A DNA stretch of 64,000 nt from CAWFFV01 sp963814985 (GTDB lineage Bacteria; Chloroflexota; Ktedonobacteria; Ktedonobacterales; Ktedonobacteraceae): NCBI GenBank assembly GCA_963814985.1, contig CAWFFV010000013.1, positions 1 through 64,000 of the forward strand, read 5' to 3'. The translations under genes were made by a program, and so were the position numbers. A model generated the notes under the pieces. The model saw only the letters and a program-made list of their open reading frames with translations, had not been told where the DNA came from and did not search any database. Below are positions 37,114-45,695 of this stretch, one piece after another; the first letter of the stretch is position 1, and each line of letters opens with the position of its first letter.

Positions 37114-39621
37114 TTATTTAACCGCTTTTGGTGTATTTTCACCTGCTTCAGATGTTTTACCTGTACCACTCTTACTTTTTGTTTTATCTTTATTAGCAGA
37201 TGGAACACGTTTTGTCACTTTTTTGGCAGGAGCCGATGCTTGCTTTGTGGGAGTAACTCGTGGAGACTTGTTCCTCACCTTTGCTGTCTCTTTCACCTCT
37301 CGCGTTGTCTCCACAGCTACGACAGCCTCTTGACCTGCCGCTTTCTTTTTCGCCGTCATGCGACGCGTAGTCTTAGCTGCTGTCACAACAGGATCGGTTT
37401 CTGCAACTCCCGGCTGGTCCGCCTTCTTACGTGTTGTGCGGGCAACCTTCTTCTCTCCATCTTGCTGAGGTTGTTTTTCGGCCTGGCGTTGTACAGCAAT
37501 TACCTCTGCATAACAAACGGGATCTTGTCCGGCTTTAGGAACAACCATCAACCCACCACAGGTCGGACAGAGATCTGGAATGGGCCGTTCCCAGATAGCA
37601 AAGTTACAGGTTGGATAGTTACTACAACCATAAAAGAGGCGTTTCTTCTGTTTGGTCTTCCGCTCCACCAGATCACCATGGCAGATGGGGCATAAAGCAC
37701 CTGTCTTGTTCACAACAGAGCGACGATAGCGGCACTCCGGAAAACCCGAGCAGGAAATGAAACGACCAAAGCGCCCGGTACGGATCACAAGATGACGCCC
37801 GCATTCAGGACATGTTTCATCCATCTCTTCGAGCGGCTTTTGAACTCGATTCATCTCGGCTTCTGCTTTTTCCATCGTAACCTTGAAGTCACCATAGAAA
37901 CTGCGTAAAAACTCTGTCCAGGAGTGACGCCCTTCCTCAACTTCATCCAGTTTCCGCTCCATTTCAGCGGTAAAACTGGTATCAACGATGTCCGGAAAGT
38001 GCTTATTCATGACTTCATTGATCGTTTCACCCAACCACGTCGGTATAAAACGTCTCTGGTCCTGGTCAACATAGCCCCGATCCTGAATAGTACTGATAAT
38101 TGGGACATACGTACTCGGGCGGCCAATCCCTTGCTCCTCAAGCTCCTTAATCAAGCTCGCCTCTGTGAAGCGCGGCGGAGGCTGGGTAAAATGTTGTTCT
38201 GGCTTCAAGCCATGAAGATCAAGTGTCTCGTTCACCTGCATAGTCGGGAGCAACTTCTCATCTTCTTCACGAGGCCATACTGCATAGAAGCCAGGAAACT
38301 TGAGATTAGAGCCGGTCGCACGGAAAACATACTGTTTTGCCAGGATATCTACACGTACCGTATCAAAGACTGCCGGGGTCATAAAGCTCGCAACAAAACG
38401 CCGCCAGATAAGGTTGTAGAGTTTGAATTGATCCGCCGTCAGATGCGATTTGACAATTTGCGGTGTCAGGGTGACATCGGTAGGACGAATAGCTTCATGT
38501 GCATCCTGGGCATGGGCTTTCACTTTGCCTGTGCGTCCCTGCCCAACATAAGGTTGACCATATTCCTTTCCGATATAGTCCTTGACTGCAAGCTGAGCTT
38601 CATCAGAAATGCGGGTTGAGTCGGTTCGCATATAGGTAATCAGACCCTGATGACCACGCTCTCCCAACTCTATACCTTCATAGAGTTGCTGTGCCAGGCT
38701 CATGGTTTTCTTTGGCTTAAAGTAGAGCCGCGCCGACGCATCCTGCTGCATCGTGCTCGTGGTATAGGGCGGATACGGTTGGCGGCGCTGTTCTCGTTCT
38801 TCATATTTCAGTACACTGTAGTCGCCCCCTGCAACTCAGCCAGGATAGCATCAGACGCCTCTTTGGAAGAGATTTTGATGCGCCCTTTCTCCGCTTTCGG
38901 CGTCTTCCCATTAGTTGCCTCAACTAGTAGCCTGTTCCTCACGATCGCTTGCCTGATCTTCGCTATTCAGAGTGGCAATGTCTGTGAGACGTGATATCAA
39001 GGTCGCCTCGAAACGTCCTTGCTGCTGCTGTTTACTCAGTGTCGCAGTAATACTCCAATACTCTTCTGGTACAAAAGCGCGAACTTCGGCCTCGCGGTCA
39101 CAAATCAAGCGTAAAGCTACTGATTGCACACGTCCCGCACTTGTTCCTGATTGAATACGCCTCCAGAGCAGCGGACTAATTTTATACCCGACGAGACGAT
39201 CCAGAACTCGACGAGCCTGCTGCGCATTAAAGAGGTCTTCATTGATCTGACGAGGCTTTTTGATAGCATCCTGCACAGCCCGTTTGGTGATTTCATTAAA
39301 GACCGCACGATGCGGATTTTGTAATCCCAAGATGTTTTTGAGCGACCACGCAATAAATTCACCTTCACGGTCAGGGTCTGGAGCTAAAAACACTTCATCA
39401 GCACGCAAAGTAGCCGCTTTTAACTCGTCAATCAGCTTGTCTTTTTTCTCGATAACCTCATAGTGTGGTGTGAAGTTCTTGCGTGTATTCACACCAAGAC
39501 CTTTTTTGGGAAGATCTATGATATGGCCCATGGAGGCCAGTACCACAAAATCGCGACCAAGAAATTTTTCGATCGTTTTTGCTTTGGCTGGCGATTTTAC
39601 AATTACAAGTTTTTTTGCCAT
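37114..39621 (-). CDS. topA: DNA topoisomerase I, interrupted by two compensating frameshifts
   Basis: Relaxes negative supercoils. The N-terminal Toprim domain has KLVIVKSPAKAKTIEKFLG and DPDREGEFIAW; the active-site Tyr lies in LITYMRTDSTRIS. Three C-terminal zinc ribbons follow (CPECGRHL..., CPICHGDL..., CPTCGGLM...), then a Lys/Ala/Thr-rich tail of about 120 residues. The first frame stops at 38920; a +1 frame supplies LLVEATNGKTPKAEKGRIKI, and the original frame resumes near 38825 (DYSVLKYEEREQRRQPYPP). So one extra base near 38930-38940 and one missing near 38826-38832 (G run). Repaired length 835. ATG 39621 is preferred over TTG 39624. Confidence 0.9.
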
Positions 39622-39685
39622 CAACCTATTACCCGACCTTTGTTACTTACAACAACCCGCTTATATATGAGTCTCCGTCTCATAG

Positions 39686-39720
39686 GATAGAATAGCATAC
39701 CTTGACAAGTAGCCATTTTA
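39686..39720. repeat. 35-bp direct repeat, left copy
   Basis: Begins GATAGAATAGCATACCTTGA and recurs at 40106-40140 with two mismatches; the spacing is exactly 420 bp. On the minus strand it holds TGCTATTCT, a possible extended -10 box ahead of topA. The pair flanks the IS relic. Confidence 0.85.
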
Positions 39721-40105
39721 TACATGTGAGCGAGAAAACCACGAAGTCTTCAGCTTCGTGGATGAATTGCCGGGCCTCCTCTTGCCCAGTCAAGAAAAGA
39801 GCAGACCCATTGACCCAAAAAACTCTGCTTGCGCTGGTGGTGCGTATCCCATCGCTGTGACCACGGAGGGAAACCGGCCTCATCTCGACTGTGTTAGAAA
39901 GGCTTTTTGCGTCTGGAGCACCGACCCTTTCCCCAGGTCTACTTAACTCCAGGCGACAGAGCAACGGTCTGATGCGTCAACCGCAGGTGTCATGACCCAT
40001 CTAACGTAGCTCGCATTTCTGCGGCTGAGTCTGGTGAACTCAGGCTTCCGCAGAAGCCGCTGAGTCTTTCGCTCAGCGGTAGTTCACATCGATTACAACC
40101 CAAAA
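39721..40105 (-). mobile_element. Relic or non-autonomous IS200/IS605-type element with end hairpins
   Basis: Both ends carry hairpins of the same size: CCACGAAG/CTTCGTGG (39739-39746 and 39754-39761, 7-nt loop) and CCGCTGAG/CTCAGCGG (40057-40064 and 40072-40079, 7-nt loop). On the minus strand the last codons before the first hairpin read EEARQFIHEAEDFVV, which resembles the end of some TnpB proteins, where the right-end hairpin overlaps the last codons. No complete gene fits; the rest is probably right-end or omega-RNA-like sequence. Boundaries are taken from the flanking direct repeats and are approximate. Confidence 0.55.
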
Positions 40106-40140
40106 GATAGAATAGCATACCTTGACAAGTAGCAACTTTA
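40106..40140. repeat. 35-bp direct repeat, right copy
   Basis: Matches 39686-39720 in 33 of 35 positions. It marks the right border of the small IS relic. Confidence 0.85.
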
Positions 40141-40268
40141 TCCAAAGTAGAACTTCACCCAATGTAACCCAAAAAGCCTGGAAAAAATTTCCTCCTCATA
40201 CCGTTTTCTCATTTGTGGAGTCTATAACCTCATTCGACTCAATCCCGATTACTGATTCACTAATTCTC

Positions 40269-40308
40269 TTGACCACACCATGCATGCATGCTATGCTGCA
40301 TGCATGCA
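40269..40308 (+). promoter_or_regulatory. Predicted murT promoter overlapped by a perfect palindrome (possible operator)
   Basis: TTGACC (40269-40274), 17-bp spacer, TGC-TATGCT extended -10 (40292-40297). An 11-bp inverted repeat TGCATGCATGC (40281-40291) and GCATGCATGCA (40298-40308) brackets the -10 box exactly. The murT ATG is 48 bp further on with CGGAGGA before it. A repressor site is inferred from the layout only. Confidence 0.5.
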
Positions 40309-40355
40309 CCTAACTAGAAACAGAGAAAAATAGAGCGCTGATTCGGAGGAATAGC

Positions 40356-42044
40356 ATGCGAAAACACAGACCCTCTCAGCCCATCTCGCAGGAGCCATAT
40401 CTCCAACAACGAGAGCGCAAGATGAGCCAGACCCCGTTTGTTGCTCAACGGCTGGTTGGTAAGGGTCAGCGTCGTCCACATCTTCGGCGTAGTTCACTAC
40501 GTGCGGGATTAGCCGTCATCGCCGGCAGGGGAGCTGGAGCATTGAGCCGACGCCTCCACCTGGGAGGCGGAACAAGCATTGTTGGCATCGTAGCACAACG
40601 CGTCTACCCGGATATTGTTGAACACCTGGGCACTCAGCTAGAGCAGGGATGCGTGGTCGTTACAGGGACAAACGGGAAAACAACTACCAGCAGCTTCATC
40701 ACTGCCATCTTGCGCGATGGCGGTCTGCGTGTATGGCGCAATAGAGAAGGCTCCAACCTCATGCGGGGCGTGGCAAGTTCACTTGTTATTCGCGCATTGC
40801 CCAATGGACACCTGCGGCGTTCGGGACGCGCTATCTCTATCCTTGAGATTGATGAGGCGGCCCTGCCTCAGGTCATCTCTCTTCTTCCTCCACGAGTCGC
40901 CATCTTTACTAACCTCTTCCGCGATCAACTTGACCGCTATGGCGAAGTCGACAGCGTTGTAACACACTGGCAACAAGCCATCAGCATATTACCCACAAGT
41001 ACTACGCTGGTACTCAATGCTGACGACCCGGCTATTGCCAATTTAGGGAAAGGTTTTGCTGGTAGGGTATTGTACTATGGTATCAATGATCATTCTCTTA
41101 ATCTCCTGACCCAACAGAATGTTTCTGCACAGCATCAGGTAATTGATACCCGTACCTGCCCAAACTGCGGTAGCGACTATATCTACGATATACGCTTTTA
41201 TAGCCATATGGGGCACTACCACTGTACACACTGCGGCCTGCAACGCCCCCAACCAGATGTATACGCCACACAGGTTCATCTTGATACGTTTGACCGCCTG
41301 CGTATCCAGGTAGTAAGAGCACAAGAGCAAAGAGAAATCGTTATTCCCTTACCAGGAATATATAATATATATAACGCATTAGCGGCGATTACAGCAGCAC
41401 AGGCATTAGATCTGGACTGGGAACCAATGGTTACGGGCATCGAGCAGTCAAAACCAGTCTTTGGGCGTGGAGAGCGCATACAGGCTGAAGGACGCACGCT
41501 TCGTTTGCTCCTGGCAAAAAATCCTACTGGCTTCAATGAAGTATTACGTACGCTCTTCAGTGACGGCAAACCACGACATGTGCTTTTTATTTTAAATGAT
41601 CATATCGCTGATGGTCGGGATATTTCCTGGATCTGGGACGTGGATTTTGGACGGGTTGTAGGACAGATGAAAACGCTTGTGGTGACAGGTACACGGGCCT
41701 TAGATCTGGCCTTGCGCCTGAAATATGCAGGTATCCCCCAGGAGGATATGCTCATTGTCCCACCCGCACCGCTGCGGGCATCAAGACATGAGACTACCAA
41801 CACGAAGCGTTTCCGGCGCACAACAAAGCGCGGAAGCGAAACAACAGAGGCTGAAGCACAACAAGCCAGTCTCTCAACAACGCATATCTATGGCCTCAAA
41901 AAGGCCTTAGATGCTGCCCTCAGCCAGACACCTGTAGGTGAAACTCTGTTTGTTGTACCAACGTATACTGGCTTACTAGAAATACATCGTGAGTTAGAGC
42001 AGCGTGGGTTGACACCACATTACTGGGAAGGAAGTGATGCATGA
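40356..42044 (+). CDS. murT: Lipid II isoglutaminyl synthase, Mur-ligase subunit MurT
   Basis: MurT with GatD amidates the alpha-carboxyl of D-Glu in lipid II. 562 residues: an unusual basic N-terminus of about 55 residues, then the Mur-ligase P-loop VVVTGTNGKTTTS, EIDEAALP, FTNLFRDQLDRYGEVD, a zinc-ribbon insertion CPNCGSDYIY ... CTHCG, and the C-terminal domain with DUF1727 (LLLAKNPTGFNEVLRTL). A charged Thr/Arg-rich insert (about 475-515) is absent from most homologues. Its stop overlaps the gatD start by 4 bp. The pair is typical of Gram-positive-type walls and of some Chloroflexota. Confidence 0.93.
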   Translation: MRKHRPSQPISQEPYLQQRERKMSQTPFVAQRLVGKGQRRPHLRRSSLRAGLAVIAGRGAGALSRRLHLGGGTSIVGIVAQRVYPDIVEHLGTQLEQGCVVVTGTNGKTTTSSFITAILRDGGLRVWRNREGSNLMRGVASSLVIRALPNGHLRRSGRAISILEIDEAALPQVISLLPPRVAIFTNLFRDQLDRYGEVDSVVTHWQQAISILPTSTTLVLNADDPAIANLGKGFAGRVLYYGINDHSLNLLTQQNVSAQHQVIDTRTCPNCGSDYIYDIRFYSHMGHYHCTHCGLQRPQPDVYATQVHLDTFDRLRIQVVRAQEQREIVIPLPGIYNIYNALAAITAAQALDLDWEPMVTGIEQSKPVFGRGERIQAEGRTLRLLLAKNPTGFNEVLRTLFSDGKPRHVLFILNDHIADGRDISWIWDVDFGRVVGQMKTLVVTGTRALDLALRLKYAGIPQEDMLIVPPAPLRASRHETTNTKRFRRTTKRGSETTEAEAQQASLSTTHIYGLKKALDAALSQTPVGETLFVVPTYTGLLEIHRELEQRGLTPHYWEGSDA

Positions 42045-42964
42045 CAGAAAATTTCACCCAGTCCCTCACGCTTGGACATTTGTATCCAGATCAATTAAAC
42101 CTCTATGGTGACCGTGGCAACATTATGACGCTACGCCGACGCTGCCAACAACGCGGTATCGAGTTACGAGTAGTGGGCCTGGGTATTGGCGATGCCCTGG
42201 CACCAGATGAGTACGATATCTTATTTATGGGAGGGGGACAGGATAAAGAACAAGCACCTGTGGCACAAGATTTATATGAGATGAAGGGAATTGGGCTATG
42301 GGCTGCGATTGAGGATGATATGCCTGTACTGGCTGTCTGTGGAGGCTTCCAGTTACTGGCTCACTACTATCGTCCAGCAGAGGGACCAGATATGCGTGGT
42401 CTGGGTGTCTTCGATGCCTGGACTATTCATAAAGGCTCTCATATCTCACGCTGCATCGGCGATATCGCCATCAGTTGGAATAGCACAACGCTCGTCGGTT
42501 TCGAAAATCATGGCGGACGTACCTATCTGGGTACCGCCAGACCGCTGGGCAAAGTGCTAAAAGGATCAGGCAATAATGCAGAGGATCATACAGAGGGTGC
42601 GGTCTATCGTAATGCCTACGGTACCTACCTTCATGGTTCTCTTTTACCCAAAAATCCGCATTTTGCTGATCATTTAATAACATTGGCCCTTCAACGCAAG
42701 TATGGAAATATGGAGGCACCCATGACTACTCTAGACGAAATGGATGAACTCCATGAGACAATGCCTTCAGACATTTCAGCGAATGCTCCAGGAAATATCA
42801 CACATGAGGCATTCACACCTCTTACAGCGTTAGATGATAGTTTGGAATGGGAGGCTCATGCCTCTTTACTAGAACGTCTAGGATTGTATAATGAGGCTAC
42901 CGCTGTACTTCGCACACACAAAGGCAGAAGCAATGATTCAACTACTGGGGAAGAACACACATGA
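42041..42964 (+). CDS. gatD: Lipid II isoglutaminyl synthase, glutaminase subunit GatD
   Basis: A class I glutamine amidotransferase that supplies ammonia to MurT. Nucleophile Cys100 in LAVCGGFQLL; the catalytic His lies in GTYLHGSLLPKNP. LGHLYPDQLNLYGDRGNI at the N-terminus is the GatD signature. About 240 residues cover the known enzyme; the last 65 residues (acidic, then LEWEAHASLLERLGLYNEA) are an extra helical extension of unknown role. It overlaps murT and also the next gene (ATGA), so three products are coupled. Confidence 0.92.
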   Translation: MTENFTQSLTLGHLYPDQLNLYGDRGNIMTLRRRCQQRGIELRVVGLGIGDALAPDEYDILFMGGGQDKEQAPVAQDLYEMKGIGLWAAIEDDMPVLAVCGGFQLLAHYYRPAEGPDMRGLGVFDAWTIHKGSHISRCIGDIAISWNSTTLVGFENHGGRTYLGTARPLGKVLKGSGNNAEDHTEGAVYRNAYGTYLHGSLLPKNPHFADHLITLALQRKYGNMEAPMTTLDEMDELHETMPSDISANAPGNITHEAFTPLTALDDSLEWEAHASLLERLGLYNEATAVLRTHKGRSNDSTTGEEHT

Positions 42965-43596
42965 GTTTTGATCGATCATTGGCTCGTTGCTCTTTCTGTG
43001 GTCGCCACTCATCTGAGGTTCGACGCATGGTTGCTGGACCGGGAGCGGCCTATATCTGTGACGACTGCCTGCAATTATGCAATGACATTCTTCGCGAGGC
43101 AACGCCATTTTCTGCTCAAGCCCTGGAGTTGGCCTCACGCCCTCCTGTGGTAATTGCAGCACCACAACACACACGTGAACAGGACCACGATAGAGGAGCT
43201 ACACAGGAGCTTACACGCGTCATCACGCTAGAATTAGAGCAGAAACAGCAAGGAATGACACTGATACTCCACCAGATGCATTACTATCGGGCATATTTTG
43301 AATTACACTATCTCTGGATCAGGCCACCATTCACAGCAGGTTTTGCCTTCGTGCCACGCATCATTTTCTTCCTGAAAGACAATACAGGAACACAATGGAC
43401 GGGGGATCGCGGAGGAATGATCCTGGCACGACCAGAGTTAGCAAGTGGCCCCAATAATGCAGTCTACCAGGGTAGTGCTCGCTTCCGACCACTACCCTCG
43501 CCAGAGACCCATGTGCTGACTGTTCGTGCTGCTGATCCCCTTGGTCAGTTCGAAACTCCTTCGCCACATCCGTGGCACTTTGAAATCACATTGTAG
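42961..43596 (+). CDS. ClpX-type C4 zinc finger fused to an unknown beta-rich domain
   Basis: 211 residues. Residues 8-45 are a ClpX-type zinc finger (Cys10, Cys13, Cys33, Cys36 in RCSFCGRHSSEV and YICDDCLQLC), but no AAA+ domain follows. From about 80 to the end is a different, probably beta-rich domain (LHYLWIRPPFTAGFAFVPRI ... LTVRAADPLGQFE). In ClpX this finger makes dimers and binds substrates or adaptors. The gene overlaps gatD by 4 bp, which links it to the wall amidation operon. Function unknown; I know no named family with this combination. Confidence 0.75.
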   Translation: MSFDRSLARCSFCGRHSSEVRRMVAGPGAAYICDDCLQLCNDILREATPFSAQALELASRPPVVIAAPQHTREQDHDRGATQELTRVITLELEQKQQGMTLILHQMHYYRAYFELHYLWIRPPFTAGFAFVPRIIFFLKDNTGTQWTGDRGGMILARPELASGPNNAVYQGSARFRPLPSPETHVLTVRAADPLGQFETPSPHPWHFEITL

Positions 43597-43610
43597 GTTG
43601 GTAAAAACTG

Positions 43611-43645
43611 AAAGGGCACCCTTGCCTGGGGTGCCCTTTGTATTC
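43611..43645. terminator. Bidirectional terminator between the zinc-finger gene and hpf
   Basis: AAAGGGCACCC (43611-43621) pairs with GGGTGCCCTTT (43629-43639): 11 bp with a 7-nt loop. A-rich on the left and T-rich on the right serve both convergent genes. Confidence 0.8.
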
Positions 43646-43708
43646 TTCAGTTAACATGCTTCGGAGGGGCTTATGACCAAATCCCTTTTCGAAGGTTCCT
43701 GCAGGAGC

Positions 43709-44329
43709 TTAATTTAGCACTGGAACGAGAAGACCATACCCACCTTTGTCCAATTTGTACATCACATTCACACTGTCTGCCTCTTCGTTATAGAAAGGAA
43801 AAAATAAAACACCGCTCCTTTCCATCTCTGCGATAACTTCCTGGTCAGTCATCGGTTTAGTGGGAAGACGACGAATCTCCATAATCCTGGACCACATCTC
43901 TTCGTTGTGCTCTTCATCAACCGAAGTCTCCAGGTGATCATCACCAGTGCTTTCGTCTTCTTCTACAGTCGAAAGATGACCAGAACGGGCCAGAGCAAGC
44001 ACCTTTACTCCAGGAGTGTGTTGCCGACGAACCGTTGTTTGTCGATCCTTCTGACGACCAATCTGGGTCACAATTTTGTCCAGTGCGAGATCAAGGGCTG
44101 TACTGGCATTAAGAGCACTCACCTCACTGCGAAGGGGGTGAGCATTACCTGAAAGGGCAAGGTGTACTGAAAAACGGTCACGTACACTACGAGTCTGCTC
44201 TTCAGCTACGGTCACTTCCATACGCGACTCTTCATCCACAAACCGTGCAAGACGCTGAACTTTGCGCTCAATTCGCTCACGCAACTGTGGTGTGATATGC
44301 GTTTGTTTACTTTTGATGATAATTTGCAT
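43709..44329 (-). CDS. hpf: Long-form ribosome hibernation-promoting factor
   Basis: 206 residues from ATG 44329; the in-frame upstream start at 44398 would add an unlike segment. The N-terminal ribosome-binding domain begins MQIIIKSKQTHITPQLRERI. A charged linker with an acidic stretch (EEDESTGDDHLETSVDEEH) leads to the C-terminal dimerisation domain (RRLPTKPMTDQEVIAEME ... FPFYNEEADSVNVMY). Long HPF forms inactive 100S ribosome dimers in stationary phase. Single gene on the minus strand. The stretch 44330-44702 upstream contains nothing I can identify. Confidence 0.92.
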   Translation of the reverse strand: MQIIIKSKQTHITPQLRERIERKVQRLARFVDEESRMEVTVAEEQTRSVRDRFSVHLALSGNAHPLRSEVSALNASTALDLALDKIVTQIGRQKDRQTTVRRQHTPGVKVLALARSGHLSTVEEDESTGDDHLETSVDEEHNEEMWSRIMEIRRLPTKPMTDQEVIAEMERSGVLFFPFYNEEADSVNVMYKLDKGGYGLLVPVLN

Positions 44330-44702
44330 AATTCGCTTCTCTTTCTGATCCAACAACACGACATAACAAGTAAACCTGATGACCTTTGTCAGAAGCAATG
44401 GGTATACCTGTCATTATATACCATCGAAACACAAACATATATGGGAAAATAGTACAATGTCGTGTTCTCCTCTGATTACCTGAAGCTTCTTTCTCACAGA
44501 TATGTCCGAGAGACAGCCAGATCAACAAATGAATAACGTGTTACCCAAAATCGCGTTCGTTCACGTCTAGACCATGAAAAGTGAACATTATTTCATCTTT
44601 GCACATGCCAAATTCAGCCAATGTTCATCCCCTGGTGTTAAGATAATATTAGCGCTATATGTATATTCAAGTTCTATTGATTTGTGGAAGGGTAAGTGGT
44701 TC

Positions 44703-44966
44703 ATGACAGATATACCAAGTGATCAACATATCACCTATCAGTTGCAGTATCGCAAGTGTGGAAAAGCGTCGTGTAGTACCTGTCGCAACGGCCAGGGACA
44801 TGGTCCTTATTGGTACGCATATTGGCGCGAAGGTTCACGTTTGCGCTCCGGCTATGTAGGGAAGGTACATCCTCACCTGCAAGCACTGCCAGTACCATTC
44901 CTGGGAAACAAGGATACAGCGCCAGCGGATGTTATTATTGAAGAACTTGTCGCTTCATCCGTTTAA
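44703..44966 (+). CDS. Small DUF6788-like protein
   Basis: 87 residues from ATG 44703, with GGAAGGG upstream at slightly long spacing; an in-frame ATG at 44574 would add 43 unrelated residues. The core YQLQYRKCGKASCSTCRNGQ and HGPYWYAYWREGSRLRSGYV is the short Cys-rich, Trp/Tyr-rich motif of small proteins often found next to mobile elements. Function unknown. It is 86 bp before nrdR. Confidence 0.7.
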   Translation: MTDIPSDQHITYQLQYRKCGKASCSTCRNGQGHGPYWYAYWREGSRLRSGYVGKVHPHLQALPVPFLGNKDTAPADVIIEELVASSV

Positions 44967-45052
44967 TCTGAAGTTCTTACCACTGCTTACCAGGAGAGTT
45001 GTGATAGAATTATTATCTATTACATTTTTCTCAATAAATTGGGGGCAGAGGG

Positions 45053-45529
45053 ATGAAATGTCCATTCTGTGGAGGCACAGAGTCAAGGGTGAAAGACTCG
45101 CGTGATATCGGTGATGCAATTCACCGCAGACGCGAATGCGAACAATGCAAAGGCCGTTTCAGCACCTATGAACGCGTTGAGAAATTTCATCTCATGGTGA
45201 TCAAACGCGATCAACGGCGTGAGGCATTTGATCGCCAAAAACTCTCTGTTGGCATTCGCAAGGCCTGCGAAAAACGTCCACTTCCCGCAGGGGAAGTGGA
45301 AAGTGCAGTGGAAGAAATCGAGCAAGAGCTGTATCGTTTTGGTAAACAAGAGATACCAAGCAATGTGATCGGTGAATTGGTCATGGAGCATTTACGGCAT
45401 ATGGACAAAATTGCCTATATACGCTTTGCCAGTGTCTACCGCTCCTTTGGTGATGTTGAAACCATGTTCCAGGAGATACAATCGCTGCTAAATCGGGAAA
45501 AGCCAGACATAGACGGCACGCATGATTAA
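45053..45529 (+). CDS. nrdR: Transcriptional repressor NrdR
   Basis: 158 residues. N-terminal zinc ribbon MKCPFCGGTESRVKDSR ... RRRECEQCKGRFSTYER and a C-terminal ATP-cone (VIKRDQRREAFDRQKLSVGI). NrdR represses ribonucleotide reductase genes according to the ATP/dATP level. ATG 45053 follows GGGGGCAGAGGG. No nrd genes or clear NrdR boxes are visible in the window. Confidence 0.95.
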   Translation: MKCPFCGGTESRVKDSRDIGDAIHRRRECEQCKGRFSTYERVEKFHLMVIKRDQRREAFDRQKLSVGIRKACEKRPLPAGEVESAVEEIEQELYRFGKQEIPSNVIGELVMEHLRHMDKIAYIRFASVYRSFGDVETMFQEIQSLLNREKPDIDGTHD

Positions 45530-45553
45530 ATATCTAAAACAGAGATAGATTGC

Positions 45554-45586
45554 AGGGCACCTCCGAAAGCAAGGGTGCCCTTTTTG
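45554..45586 (+). terminator. Terminator of nrdR
   Basis: AGGGCACC (45554-45561) pairs with GGTGCCCT (45574-45581), followed by TTTT. Confidence 0.75.
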
Positions 45587-45601
45587 GTCAGCACAGTTTT
45601 T

Positions 45602-45630
45602 TTGACTTTCTATAGCCTACACACTACAAT
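45602..45630 (+). promoter_or_regulatory. Predicted promoter of the TPR operon
   Basis: TTGACT (45602-45607), 17-bp spacer, TACAAT (45625-45630). The TPR gene starts about 66 bp downstream. Confidence 0.55.
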
Positions 45631-45695
45631 ACAATAGCAATACAAACTGAATACACCTACACTCGCTACTCAATGTGTTCGAAGGATAAATGCCC

